Source of the DNA: Thermoleophilia bacterium
Lineage (GTDB): Bacteria; Actinomycetota; Thermoleophilia; Gaiellales; Gaiellaceae
Reading direction: 5' to 3'
Length of the DNA stretch: 26,759 bases
Assembly (NCBI GenBank): GCA_014534415.1
Contig: JACVRM010000008.1
Span: 1 to 26,759 of the forward strand
The notes under the pieces are model-generated. The model did no database searches. It worked only from the letters and a program-made list of their open reading frames with translations, and had not been told where the DNA came from. Positions 13,181 through 20,480 of the stretch are shown here, in pieces (within the stretch, counting starts at the first letter, position 1; the number at the start of each line of letters is the position of its first letter). Position numbers and translations under genes: made by a program.

Positions 13181-14494
13181 ATGTCCGAGTTGACCCTCAC
13201 CGACGCGGTCACCGAGTCGTTTCTCATCGAGGGCGGCCGGCCGCTCAACGGCCGTATCACCGCGTCCGGCAACAAGAACGGTGCCTTGCCGATCCTGGCC
13301 GCGTGCCTGCTCACGGCGGAACCCGTGACGCTGTACAACGTGCCGCGGATCCTCGATGTCGAGACCATGCTCGCGCTGCTCGAGCACCTCGGCGTGGAGG
13401 TCGGCTGGGAGGGCGCGAACGAAGTGCGAGTCCACGCCGCTGAGGTTGCGACGCACGAGGTGCACGAGGAGCTCGCGAGCCGCATCCGCGCGTCGTTCCT
13501 GCTGGCCGGCCCGCTTCTCGCGCGGATCGGTAGAGGCAGTGTGCCGCCGCCGGGCGGCGACGTGATCGGCCGGCGCCGCCTCGACCCGCACATCCACGCG
13601 TTCGCAGAGCTGGGCGCAGACGTCACGGTCAACGGTGGCTACCAGCTGCAAGCCCGTGATCTGACGGGCCGCCCGATTCACCTCGACGAGGCCTCGGTCA
13701 TGGCGACCGAGAACGTGGTCATGGCGGCCACGCTGGCACGGGGCGTGACGACGATCACGAACGCCGCGTCGGAGCCGCACGTCCAGGACCTCTGTCGGTT
13801 CCTCGTCTCGCTCGGCGCGCAGATCGACGGAATCGGCTCGAACGTGATACGCGTGACCGGTGTCGAGCGGCTCGGCGGAGGTGAGCACCACATCGCCGCC
13901 GACCACGTCGAGGTCGGCAGCTTCATCGGCATGGCGGCGCTCACGGGCGGCGACCTGACCGTCGACGACGCCGTGCCGGACGACCTCGTGCCGATTCTGC
14001 CGGCGTTCGAGCGACTCGGCATCCGCGTCGACGTAGACGGCACGTCGGTGCGCGTCCCGCCCGGGCAAGAGCTCGTCATCCGGGACGACCTCGGCGGCGC
14101 CATCCCGAAGCTCGAGGACGGCCCCTGGCCCGCGTTCCCCGCCGACATGACGTCCATCGCCGTGATGGTCGCGACGCAGGCGCGCGGAACGATCCTGATC
14201 TTCGAAAAGATGTTCGAAAGCCGCCTCTTCTTCACGGACAAGCTCGTCTCCATGGGCGCGCGAATCATCCTCTGCGACCCACACCGCGTGGTCGTCACCG
14301 GTCCGACCAAGCTGTACGGCCAGCGCATGGCCAGCCCGGACATCCGAGCCGGGATGGCGATGCTGCTCGCCGCGTTGTGCGCGGAGGGAACGTCGACGAT
14401 CGGCGACGCGTTCCAGATCGACAAGGGCTACGAGCGGATCGACGAGCGTCTGCGCGGCCTCGGCGCGCGGATAGAGCGCATCAGCGGCTACTAG
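13181..14494 (+). CDS. murA: UDP-N-acetylglucosamine 1-carboxyvinyltransferase (MurA), Asp-type active site
   Basis: A 437-residue enzyme of the first committed peptidoglycan step: transfer of enolpyruvate from PEP to UDP-GlcNAc in the cytoplasm. It shows the two-domain EPSP-synthase-like fold with GNKNGALPILAA (Lys32), ASRIRASFLLAGPLLAR, the active-site loop PPPGGDVIG, and FPADMTSIAVM with the catalytic Asp. Length is normal. The residue that is Cys115 in E. coli is Asp127 here (GAC at 13559-13561). This Cys-to-Asp change is known in mycobacterial and chlamydial MurA, where it gives fosfomycin insensitivity. ATG 13181 has only a weak upstream signal. The HisB-like gene follows 17 bases after the stop. 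Confidence 0.97.
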   Translation: MSELTLTDAVTESFLIEGGRPLNGRITASGNKNGALPILAACLLTAEPVTLYNVPRILDVETMLALLEHLGVEVGWEGANEVRVHAAEVATHEVHEELASRIRASFLLAGPLLARIGRGSVPPPGGDVIGRRRLDPHIHAFAELGADVTVNGGYQLQARDLTGRPIHLDEASVMATENVVMAATLARGVTTITNAASEPHVQDLCRFLVSLGAQIDGIGSNVIRVTGVERLGGGEHHIAADHVEVGSFIGMAALTGGDLTVDDAVPDDLVPILPAFERLGIRVDVDGTSVRVPPGQELVIRDDLGGAIPKLEDGPWPAFPADMTSIAVMVATQARGTILIFEKMFESRLFFTDKLVSMGARIILCDPHRVVVTGPTKLYGQRMASPDIRAGMAMLLAALCAEGTSTIGDAFQIDKGYERIDERLRGLGARIERISGY

Positions 14495-14499
14495 CTCGG

Positions 14500-14505
14500 T
14501 ACGCT
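14500..14505 (+). promoter_or_regulatory. -10 box of the HisB-like gene (leaderless)
   Basis: TACGCT lies 6 bases before ATG 14512, in the short gap after murA. It suggests the HisB-like gene and ridA can be transcribed apart from murA. There is no clear -35. Confidence 0.45.
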
Positions 14506-14511
14506 CGCGGC

Positions 14512-15030
14512 ATGGAGGAGACGCGCGACGGCCTGGGTGTCCGCGCCGCGCTCGACGGCTCGGGCACGAACGTCGCGACCGGCCTGCCCATCCTCGATTA
14601 CCTCCTCGAGCTGCTCGCGCGTCACGCCGGCTTCTCGCTCCAGCTCGAAGTCGCGCCGGGCGGCGCCGACGCGGAGGTGGCCGCGGCCGGGCGCGCGCTC
14701 GGCTCAGCGCTTCGTGAGCAGCTCCACGACGCAGGCGTGCGCGGGCACGGCTCGGGCGCCGTGCCCGCGGACGAGGCGCTGGCGCACGTCGCGCTGGAAG
14801 CGTCGGGGCGGCCGCGCGTGGTGTCGAACGTCGATCTCACGCCCGCGCACGTCGGAGGTCTGCACTTCGATCTCGTCTCCCGCTTCCTACGCGAGCTCGC
14901 CGAGGGGGGCGGGCTCACGCTGCACGTACGGCTGATCGGCGGCGACGACGCGCAGCACGTGCTCGAAGCGATCTTCAAGTCGCTCGGCGTCGCGCTCGCG
15001 CAGGCGCGCCGGCCCACGACAAAGGAGTGA
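14512..15030 (+). CDS. HisB-fold protein lacking the metal ligands of IGP dehydratase (probable pseudoenzyme or new function)
   Basis: A 172-residue protein clearly related to imidazoleglycerol-phosphate dehydratase. It keeps the scaffold blocks TGLPILDYLLELLARHAGF, RALGSALREQL, GSGAVPADEALAHVALEASGRP, LTLHVRLIGG and HVLEAIFKSLGVALAQA. The manganese-site residues are nearly all lost. FDHM has become LDYL. The DDHHxxED segment is replaced by GADAEVAA with a net loss of three residues. The His of the VEHFF block is Arg (VSRFL). HH is QH. With both metal sites broken it should not dehydrate IGP. It is also about 25 residues shorter than usual HisB. ATG 14512 has TACGCT 6 bases upstream. It lies between murA and ridA with no histidine genes nearby. 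The role is unknown. Confidence 0.85.
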   Translation: MEETRDGLGVRAALDGSGTNVATGLPILDYLLELLARHAGFSLQLEVAPGGADAEVAAAGRALGSALREQLHDAGVRGHGSGAVPADEALAHVALEASGRPRVVSNVDLTPAHVGGLHFDLVSRFLRELAEGGGLTLHVRLIGGDDAQHVLEAIFKSLGVALAQARRPTTKE

Positions 15031-15032
15031 CT

Positions 15033-15422
15033 ATGGCCGAGAAGACCGTCATCCGGACGGAACAGGCGCCCGCGCCGTTCCAGGGAGCGCCGTACTCGCA
15101 GGCCGTGCGCGCCGGCGACCTGGTCTTCGTCTCGGGCCAGCTCGCCCTGCGTCCGGAACATGCCGAGATCGTCGGCGCGACGATCCAGGAGCAGACCGAG
15201 CAGGTCATGGCGAACCTGGCGGCGATCCTCGACGAGGCCGGCAGCGGTCTGGACCGTCTCGTCAAGACCACGGTCTTCCTCGTCGACCTCGACGACTTCG
15301 CAGGCATGAACGAGGTCTACGCGCGCCGCGTCGGCGACCGCCCGCCCGCTCGCGCGACCGTGGAGGTATCGCGGCTGCCGTCGGGTGCACTCGTCGAAAT
15401 CGAGGCCGTAGCCGCGGTGTGA
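15033..15422 (+). CDS. ridA: RidA family reactive imine/enamine deaminase
   Basis: A 129-residue YjgF/YER057c/UK114 protein that hydrolyses reactive enamines and imines such as 2-aminoacrylate released by PLP enzymes. ATG 15033 has AAAGGAG at 15021-15027 with 5-base spacing. Family features: GAPYSQAVRAGDLVFVSGQ, Arg107 in RPPARATVEV (the catalytic Arg of RidA proper) and the closing VEIEAVA with Glu124. It should form a trimer in the cytoplasm. It follows the HisB-like gene by two bases, so the two are probably co-expressed. Confidence 0.94.
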   Translation: MAEKTVIRTEQAPAPFQGAPYSQAVRAGDLVFVSGQLALRPEHAEIVGATIQEQTEQVMANLAAILDEAGSGLDRLVKTTVFLVDLDDFAGMNEVYARRVGDRPPARATVEVSRLPSGALVEIEAVAAV

Positions 15423-15428
15423 ACCCGC

Positions 15429-15448
15429 CGGCAGCAGCATCGCTGCCG
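15429..15448 (+). terminator. Stem-loop after ridA
   Basis: CGGCAGC, a 6-nt loop, then GCTGCCG: a perfect 7-bp stem seven bases after the ridA stop. No T-run follows. It probably marks the end of the murA-ridA block before the next gene at 15498. Confidence 0.5.
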
Positions 15449-15497
15449 ACATTGCCACACGGCACGGCGTCGTCGCCGCCGAACGAGGCGCGAGAAT

Positions 15498-16922
15498 GTG
15501 AGCGTGGCGTGGCAGACGGTCGCGGACTACGTGCGCTCGCTCGGTCTCGACGCGTGGATGGTCGGTGGCGCAGTGCGGGACGAACTGCTCCGTCGGCCGG
15601 TCAAGGACACCGACTTCGTCGTTCCCGGCTTCGGCTTCGACGAGCTGAAACGCGTCCTCGCCGAGCACGGCCACGTCGAGGACCTCGTCGTGGGCGGGCA
15701 GAACGTCGGCGTGCGGCTCTACCCACGCGACGCGTCGGTGCGCGCGCTCGCGCCGGCCGGCGTGGAGTTCGCGCCGCCGCGCATCGAGGAGTCGACCGGC
15801 CCCGGACGGCACGACTTCGAGATCGTCGCGGACGGCTCGATCCCACTCGAGCAGGACATGGAGCGGCGCGACTTCACGATCAACGCGATCGCCAAGCGGC
15901 TCTCGACGGGCGAGGTGCTCGACCCGCTCGACGGACGCGGCGATCTCGAGCGGCGCTTGCTACGCACGACCGGTCCGACGAGCTTCCGAGACGATCCCTT
16001 GCGCATCGTGCGCGGCTTGCGATTCGTCTCCGAGCTCGACCTGGATGCCGACGAGCAGACGCTCGCCCAGATGCGCGAATGGGCGCCCCATGTTGCGCTC
16101 GTCTCCGGGGAGCGGATCGGCGGCGGGCTCGCAGCCGACAGTCGCGGCGAGCTGTCGAAGCTCCTGCTCGGTGCGCGGCCCGCGAAGGCGCTGCGGCTCG
16201 CGCGGGACACCGGCGTGCTCACCGTCGTGCTGCCCGAGTACGAGGCGGCGATCGGCTTCGACCAGGCGACGCGCTGGCACGAGCACCCGCTCGACGAGCA
16301 CCACTTCGTGGCCGTTCAGGCGGCGGCCGACGCGGGCGCCAACCTGGCCGTCAGGCTCGCGCTGCTCCTCCACGACCTCGGCAAGCCGGCCGCCGCCTGG
16401 CGCGACGACCGGGGCCGGCTGCACTACTACGCGAACCCGGCGCTCGGCATGCGGGCGCACGAGGAGATCGGCGCGGAGATCGCATCGAACGTGCTAACTC
16501 GGCTTCGGTACCCGACGGAGCTGCGCGCTCGGGTGCGGCGCATCGTCCGCGAGCACGGCTTCTCGCCGCCCGAGGGCGATGAGCCGGTACGAGCCCGCCG
16601 GTTCCTGCGCACGCAGGGGGCCGCGCTCGCTCGCGACCTCGTCGTGCACAAGGAGGCCGATCTGCGCGGCAAGGGGCGTCCCGTGAACGAGGACCTGGAG
16701 CGGCTCGAGCGCTTCCGCGACCTGCTCGAGGCAGAACGCGAGAGCCCGTACCGCGTCGCCGACTTGGCCGTCGACGGCGACGACCTGATGGCGCTCGGCT
16801 ACCGCGAGGGACCCGAGCTCGGGCGGGCGCTCGAGCGCCTGCTCGACGACGTGGTCGCCGACCCCGCCCGCAACAGGCGCGACTGGCTCGAGGCGCGAGC
16901 CGTCGAGCTGCTGGCGGCGTGA
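15498..16922 (+). CDS. cca: CCA tRNA nucleotidyltransferase / poly(A) polymerase family with HD domain
   Basis: A 474-residue class II nucleotidyltransferase. The head holds MVGGAVRDELL, KDTDFVV with metal-binding Asp37 and Asp39, ERRDFTINAIA, DPLDGRGDLERRLLR and DDPLRIVRGLRF. The RNA-binding neck is followed by an HD domain with LLHDLGKP. It should add or repair the 3'-CCA of tRNAs; splitting into separate CC- and A-adding enzymes, as in some bacteria, cannot be excluded from this window. The start is GTG 15498; the ATG two bases earlier runs straight into a stop. There is no strong ribosome binding site. Its stop overlaps the pgeF start (GTGA), coupling the two. Confidence 0.93.
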   Translation: MSVAWQTVADYVRSLGLDAWMVGGAVRDELLRRPVKDTDFVVPGFGFDELKRVLAEHGHVEDLVVGGQNVGVRLYPRDASVRALAPAGVEFAPPRIEESTGPGRHDFEIVADGSIPLEQDMERRDFTINAIAKRLSTGEVLDPLDGRGDLERRLLRTTGPTSFRDDPLRIVRGLRFVSELDLDADEQTLAQMREWAPHVALVSGERIGGGLAADSRGELSKLLLGARPAKALRLARDTGVLTVVLPEYEAAIGFDQATRWHEHPLDEHHFVAVQAAADAGANLAVRLALLLHDLGKPAAAWRDDRGRLHYYANPALGMRAHEEIGAEIASNVLTRLRYPTELRARVRRIVREHGFSPPEGDEPVRARRFLRTQGAALARDLVVHKEADLRGKGRPVNEDLERLERFRDLLEAERESPYRVADLAVDGDDLMALGYREGPELGRALERLLDDVVADPARNRRDWLEARAVELLAA

Positions 16923-17620
16923 TCCACTGGTCGGCACCCGGGCCGTACGAGGCCGTCTTCACGACCCGCGCCGGCGGCGTCAGCGAGGGGCCGTACTCCT
17001 CGCTGAACCTCGGCCGCATGACGGCCGACGAGCCGGACCGCGTCGACGAGAATCGCTGCCGCGCGTGCGCGGCGATCGGCGCCGACGCGGCCCGGCTGGC
17101 CCTCAACCGCCAGGTGCACGGCGCGCGGCCGAACCGGGCGCGCGCGGGCGGGCGTGGCGAGCCGGGCGACGCTCTGTGGACCCACGAGGCGGACGTGCCT
17201 GTGGCGGCGCTCACGGCGGACTGCGTGCCGATCGCGGTTGCGCGCATGGATGGCCAAGGACCCGCGCTTGCGGTCGTGCACGCGGGGTGGCGCGGACTGC
17301 TGGCCGGCATCGTGGAGGCCGCCCTAGGGACGCTCGGTAACGGCCGCGTGGCCGCGGCGCTCGGGCCGGCGATCGGCGCCTGCTGCTACGAGGTCGGGCC
17401 GGACGTCGCTGCGCAACTCCGTGACCGCTTCGGTTCGAGCGTGCTGCGGGGTACGCACGCCGACCTGCCGGCTGCCGCGGAGCGAGCGCTGCGCGAGGCG
17501 GGTTGCACGCGCGTCGAGCGCGTCGAGCTCTGCACCGCGTGCCATCCGGAGCTGTTCTTCTCGCACCGCCGCGACGGCCGCGTGACGGGCCGCCAAGGAG
17601 TAATCGGCGTTGTCGCCTGA
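16919..17620 (+). CDS. pgeF: Peptidoglycan editing factor PgeF (YfiH / DUF152, multicopper-oxidase-like fold name)
   Basis: A 233-residue protein. The conserved zinc-site residues are His67 in NRQVHGA, Cys102 in LTADCVPIAV and His121 in VVHAGWRGLLAGI, followed by LGPAIGACCYEVG and a late CHPELFFSHRRDG. Members of this family were long labelled laccases or polyphenol oxidases. In E. coli the protein cleaves misincorporated Ser-containing muropeptide precursors, and some relatives act as purine nucleosidases or deaminases. GTG 16919 overlaps the cca stop. The following yggS starts 11 bases before this gene ends. This neighbourhood (pgeF-yggS-sepF) is classic for Gram-positive division clusters. 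Confidence 0.94.
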   Translation: MIHWSAPGPYEAVFTTRAGGVSEGPYSSLNLGRMTADEPDRVDENRCRACAAIGADAARLALNRQVHGARPNRARAGGRGEPGDALWTHEADVPVAALTADCVPIAVARMDGQGPALAVVHAGWRGLLAGIVEAALGTLGNGRVAAALGPAIGACCYEVGPDVAAQLRDRFGSSVLRGTHADLPAAAERALREAGCTRVERVELCTACHPELFFSHRRDGRVTGRQGVIGVVA

Positions 17621-18206
17621 CGACGTTCGCGCACGCTACGACCGGATTCGCGCCGAGGTCGGCGCCGGCGTGACCGTCGTCGCCGCCACGAAGTACGTCT
17701 CGCTCGAGGAGATGGCGGTGCTCGCCGAGGCCGGGCTCGAGGTCGTCGGCGAGAACCGGGCCCAGGACCTCGAGCGCAAGCACGCCGTGTACGGCGACGC
17801 CTTCCGCTGGCACTTCATCGGTCACCTCCAGTCGAACAAGGCGAAGGTGCTGAATCGGATCTGCGAGCTCGTCCACTCGCTGTCGTCGCCATCCGCGGCG
17901 CAGCGGCTGGCTGTCCCGGCGCTCGTCGAGGTGAATCTCTCCGGCGAGCCGACGAAGTCCGGGATCGCCCCGGCCGAGCTCGACGCGCTGCTCGAGGCTG
18001 CCCGCGACGTCCGCGGGCTGATGACGATGCCGCCGCCCGCCGACGACCCGGAGGCGTCGCGGCCGTATTTCCGGCGGCTACGCGAGCTCGCCGACGAGCA
18101 CGGCCTACGCGAGCTCTCGATCGGTACGTCCCAGGACTACCGCGTCGCCGCCGAGGAAGGAGCCACGCTCGTGCGGCTCGGATCCGTCCTCTACGGGCGT
18201 TCGTAA
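17610..18206 (+). CDS. yggS: YggS family PLP homeostasis protein, short form
   Basis: A 198-residue PLP-binding TIM-barrel protein that regulates free pyridoxal phosphate. Blocks: VVAATKYVSLEEM with the PLP Lys, VGENRAQDLERKH, WHFIGHLQSNKAK, EVNLSGEPTKSGI, LMTMPP and LSIGTSQDYRVAAEEGATLVRLGSVLYG. It is about 25-30 residues shorter than E. coli YggS, partly because the segment between LVHSLSS and PALVEVN is clipped. The start is TTG 17610 with AAGGAG at 17595-17600; it overlaps pgeF by 11 bases. No better ATG or GTG is available near the conserved N-terminus. Confidence 0.93.
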   Translation: MSPDDVRARYDRIRAEVGAGVTVVAATKYVSLEEMAVLAEAGLEVVGENRAQDLERKHAVYGDAFRWHFIGHLQSNKAKVLNRICELVHSLSSPSAAQRLAVPALVEVNLSGEPTKSGIAPAELDALLEAARDVRGLMTMPPPADDPEASRPYFRRLRELADEHGLRELSIGTSQDYRVAAEEGATLVRLGSVLYGRS

Positions 18207-18263
18207 CTGTCCACTCGGAGCGAACCCGTATCCGACGGACGAGCGTCATTCCGTAAGTAGCTC

Positions 18264-18269
18264 TAACAT
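18264..18269 (+). promoter_or_regulatory. Possible -10 for sepF
   Basis: In the 73-bp gap before sepF, TAACAT (or TCTAAC two bases earlier) lies 10 bases upstream of ATG 18280. It would give a leader of only a few bases. There is no clear -35 and no ribosome binding site, so the call is tentative. Confidence 0.3.
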
Positions 18270-18279
18270 CCGGCGCGAC

Positions 18280-18831
18280 ATGGGACTCGCCGACGTCTGG
18301 AACCGCACGCTCGTGTACTTCGGCATCGCCGAAGAGGACGACGACTGGGACGAGGACGGGTACGCCACGCAAGAGGAGCTCGAGCGGACCTACGCCGAGC
18401 GACCGAACGTCCGCCGGCTGCAGCCGCGCCGACGGCGCGGCGAGTTCGAGGACTGGACCGAGCCCGAGCAGCAGGCCGCCCGGTCGCCGGCGCTCCGTTC
18501 GTCGCCGCTCCGCCGCGGCGAGCGCAACCTCGAAGTCGCGCCCGCGCCCGTGCCCGCGCAGGTGCACCTCGTCGTGCCGCGCTCGTTCAACGACGCCCAG
18601 CAGATCGCCGACCGGTTCAAAGAGGGCGTGCCGGTCATCCTCAATCTGCAGGGGACGGACTCGGAACTGTCGAAGCGTCTGATCGACTTCGCGAGCGGGC
18701 TCACGTACGCGCTCGACGGCGGCATGCAGCGCGTCGCCGACAAGGTCTTCCTGCTGACGCCGCGCAACGTCTCCGTCTCGGCGGAAGAACGGGCGCGCAT
18801 GCTCGAGCGCGGTTTCTTCAACCAAGCGTAG
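18280..18831 (+). CDS. sepF: Cell division protein SepF
   Basis: A 183-residue FtsZ-binding membrane anchor. The N-terminal amphipathic segment MGLADVWNRTLVYFGI inserts in the membrane. A charged linker rich in Asp/Glu and then Arg follows (about residues 20-85), and then the SepF core with HLVVPRSFNDAQQIADRFKEG, PVILNLQG, KRLIDFASGLTYALDGGMQRVADKVFLLTP and NVSVSAEE. The Gly-rich DGGMQR is the dimer-interface signature. In Actinomycetota, which lack FtsA, SepF is the main anchor for the Z ring. The order yggS-sepF-yggT-divIVA is conserved in Gram-positives. Confidence 0.96.
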   Translation: MGLADVWNRTLVYFGIAEEDDDWDEDGYATQEELERTYAERPNVRRLQPRRRRGEFEDWTEPEQQAARSPALRSSPLRRGERNLEVAPAPVPAQVHLVVPRSFNDAQQIADRFKEGVPVILNLQGTDSELSKRLIDFASGLTYALDGGMQRVADKVFLLTPRNVSVSAEERARMLERGFFNQA

Positions 18832-18863
18832 GCACGGGCCACGGCCAGCGCAGCGCGTGCGAC

Positions 18864-18905
18864 GGTCCCGCGAGATCGCCCCGGCAGGCGCGTCTCGCGG
18901 GGACC
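18864..18905 (+). repeat. Extended stem-loop between sepF and yggT
   Basis: GGTCCCGCGAGA at 18864-18875 pairs with TCTCGCGGGGACC at 18893-18905 (one bulged G), and the 17-nt loop can pair further (CGCC with GGCG). It sits in the 122-bp gap after sepF. No T-tract follows. It may separate expression of sepF from the downstream genes. An AGGAGGA-like purine run follows at 18920-18928. Confidence 0.5.
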
Positions 18906-18953
18906 CGCAAGAGGCTGCGGAGGAGGAACGATCACGAGGCCGAACCCCTGACC

Positions 18954-19268
18954 GTGTGGCCGGTCTCGGCGGCATCGAGCTTGCTGGCGGACGCGATCGA
19001 CTCCGTGGAGAACTTCGTCCACGTGTTCATCGCCGTCTACGTCCTTCTCATCTTCGCCTACATCATCACCTCGTGGATTCGGCTCCCGTACTCGCCGTGG
19101 CTCAATCGCATCCAGCGCTTCCTGTACGACGTCTGCGAGCCGTGGCTTCGCATCTTTCGGCGGATCCTGCCGTCGTTCGGGCCGCTCGACCTCTCGCCGA
19201 TCATCGCGATCTTCGCACTCGGCGCGATCGACTACCTCGTGAGCGTCCTTCTGGAGCAGCTGCGATGA
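18954..19268 (+). CDS. yggT: YggT family membrane protein
   Basis: A 104-residue protein with two transmembrane helices, about residues 22-42 (HVFIAVYVLLIFAYIITSW) and 79-98 (LSPIIAIFALGAIDYLVSVLL). Between them is the hallmark IRLPYSPWLNRIQRFLYDVCEPWLRIFRRILP. YggT proteins sit beside sepF and divIVA in many bacteria and are linked to division or membrane organisation; the biochemical role is unknown. The start is GTG 18954; TTG 18981 is an in-frame alternative closer to the conserved part. Confidence 0.9.
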   Translation: MWPVSAASSLLADAIDSVENFVHVFIAVYVLLIFAYIITSWIRLPYSPWLNRIQRFLYDVCEPWLRIFRRILPSFGPLDLSPIIAIFALGAIDYLVSVLLEQLR

Positions 19269-19281
19269 AGGGTGGTGGGTA

Positions 19282-19716
19282 GTGGCCATCGCGCCGGTGG
19301 AGCTACGCCATGTCCGCCTCCGCCGTTCGCTGCTCTTCGGCTATGGACGCCGCGCCGTCAACGAGCTGCTCGAGCAGGTGGCGGACAGCTTCGAGGACGT
19401 CTGGCGGGAGCGGGCCGACCTGCGCGACAGCGTCGAGCACCTCGAGCACGAGCTACGCCGCTACCGCGAGCTGGAAGCTCTTCTCCGCGAGACGCTCGTC
19501 TCGGCGGAGCGCTCGGCGCAGGACATCAAGGAGCAGGCGCACGCGGAGGCCGAGCTCATCGTTCGCGAGGCGCACAGCGCCGCACGCACGATCAAGCACG
19601 ATGCGCTTGCGGAGCGCGAGCGCCTCGTCGGAGAGGCGCACCGAGTCCGGGCACTGCTCGCGACGGCGCTGCGGAGCATCGACGAGGCGGTCCCGCCCGT
19701 CGAGAGAGCCGCCTGA
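19282..19716 (+). CDS. DivIVA-domain coiled-coil protein (short)
   Basis: A 144-residue protein with an N-terminal DivIVA-like lipid-binding segment (LRHVRLRRSLLFGYGRRAVNELLEQVADSF, residues 8-37). It is followed by an almost unbroken coiled coil to about residue 125, rich in Glu, Arg and Ala heptads. DivIVA/Wag31 proteins mark cell poles and septa by sensing negative membrane curvature. This one is shorter than typical Wag31, lacks a long second coiled coil, and may be a DivIVA paralogue. GTG 19282 lies 13 bases after yggT, so it is probably in the same transcript. The ribosome binding site is weak (GAAGGGTGG). Confidence 0.87.
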   Translation: MAIAPVELRHVRLRRSLLFGYGRRAVNELLEQVADSFEDVWRERADLRDSVEHLEHELRRYRELEALLRETLVSAERSAQDIKEQAHAEAELIVREAHSAARTIKHDALAERERLVGEAHRVRALLATALRSIDEAVPPVERAA

Positions 19717-19740
19717 CCGTTTAGCCGCCCCGCCCGGACC

Positions 19741-19746
19741 TATACT
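19741..19746 (+). promoter_or_regulatory. -10 box TATACT before the DUF167 gene (leaderless)
   Basis: TATACT is the strongest -10 match in the cluster and lies 7 bases before GTG 19754, placing the transcript start at or next to the start codon. It gives the DUF167-dksA-lspA-rluD segment its own promoter inside the larger cluster. Confidence 0.6.
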
Positions 19747-19753
19747 TTGTCGC

Positions 19754-20041
19754 GTGGGAGGGACGAGATTGCGGCTGCGGGTCGTGCCCGGGGCGGCGAA
19801 GCCCGGGGTCGTCGGACGCCACGGCGACGCGTGGAAGCTGCGCGTACGCGAGGCGCCCGACCGCGGTCGCGCGAATGACGCGGTGCTCGACCTGCTCGCC
19901 GGCACGCTTGTCGTGCCGAGGCGCGATCTGCGCCTGGTCTCCGGCCACGGCGCGCGCGACAAGGTCGTGGAGCTCGCCGGGATAACCACCGAGGAGATCA
20001 ATCGCCGCCTTGCAGCGGCCGAGCAGGAAGGAACGCGATGA
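19754..20041 (+). CDS. yggU: DUF167 (YggU) family protein
   Basis: A 95-residue protein. The pattern LRLRVVPGAAKPGVVGRHGDAWKLRVREAPDRGRANDAVLDLLA, then VPRRDLRLVSGHGARDKVVELAGI, is the DUF167 signature (basic patch, alpha/beta fold). The function is unknown. These genes are commonly found beside yggT, as here. GTG 19754 is supported by the TATACT box 7 bases upstream. The stop overlaps the next start (ATGA at 20038-20041). Confidence 0.92.
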   Translation: MGGTRLRLRVVPGAAKPGVVGRHGDAWKLRVREAPDRGRANDAVLDLLAGTLVVPRRDLRLVSGHGARDKVVELAGITTEEINRRLAAAEQEGTR

Positions 20042-20412
20042 GCGAAGTCCCCACCGACCGGTTCCGCGAGGTGCTGGTCGCCGAACGTGACCGCGTTCAG
20101 CGGGCGATCGACTACCTCCATCATGAGAATTCCGGCTCGCTCGAGGAAGGTACGGGGGAGCTCGTCTCGGGCTCCGCCGACAACCACATGGGCGACTTGG
20201 CAACCGAGACCTTCGATCGCGAGCTCGACTACACGCTCGAGGACAACGCCGAGACCGTGCTCGCAGAGATCGACGCCGCGCTCCGGAGGATCGAGAACGG
20301 CACGTACGGCACGTGTCAGATGTGCGGGCGGCCGATCGACCCGGACAGGCTGGAGGCGCGACCGTGGGCGACGCTCTGCATCGACGATCAGCGTCGGCAG
20401 GAACGCGGTTGA
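20038..20412 (+). CDS. DksA/TraR-like C4-type zinc-finger protein, fourth Cys missing
   Basis: A 124-residue protein. An N-terminal coiled coil includes the acidic stretch SADNHMGDLATETFDRELDY (residues 47-66), and the C-terminal zinc finger is GTCQMCGRPIDPDRLEARPWATLCIDDQ. Cys93, Cys96 and Cys114 are present; the expected fourth ligand at 117 is Asp. DksA/TraR proteins bind the RNA polymerase secondary channel. A three-Cys site could use Asp as ligand or bind no metal. ATG 20038 overlaps the DUF167 stop. The gene's own stop is followed directly by lspA. Confidence 0.9.
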   Translation: MSEVPTDRFREVLVAERDRVQRAIDYLHHENSGSLEEGTGELVSGSADNHMGDLATETFDRELDYTLEDNAETVLAEIDAALRRIENGTYGTCQMCGRPIDPDRLEARPWATLCIDDQRRQERG

Positions 20413-20480
20413 GCCGACGCCAGGCCGAGCCGCGCGTGCGCGACGTCCGCGTCGGCTCCGCGACGGACGGCCTGGCTGCG

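Noticed and set aside
14377..14511. An N-terminal extension of the HisB-like gene into murA
   Set aside because: The extension is an out-of-frame reading of the murA 3' end; ATG 14512 has a -10 box and matches the start of the conserved fold.
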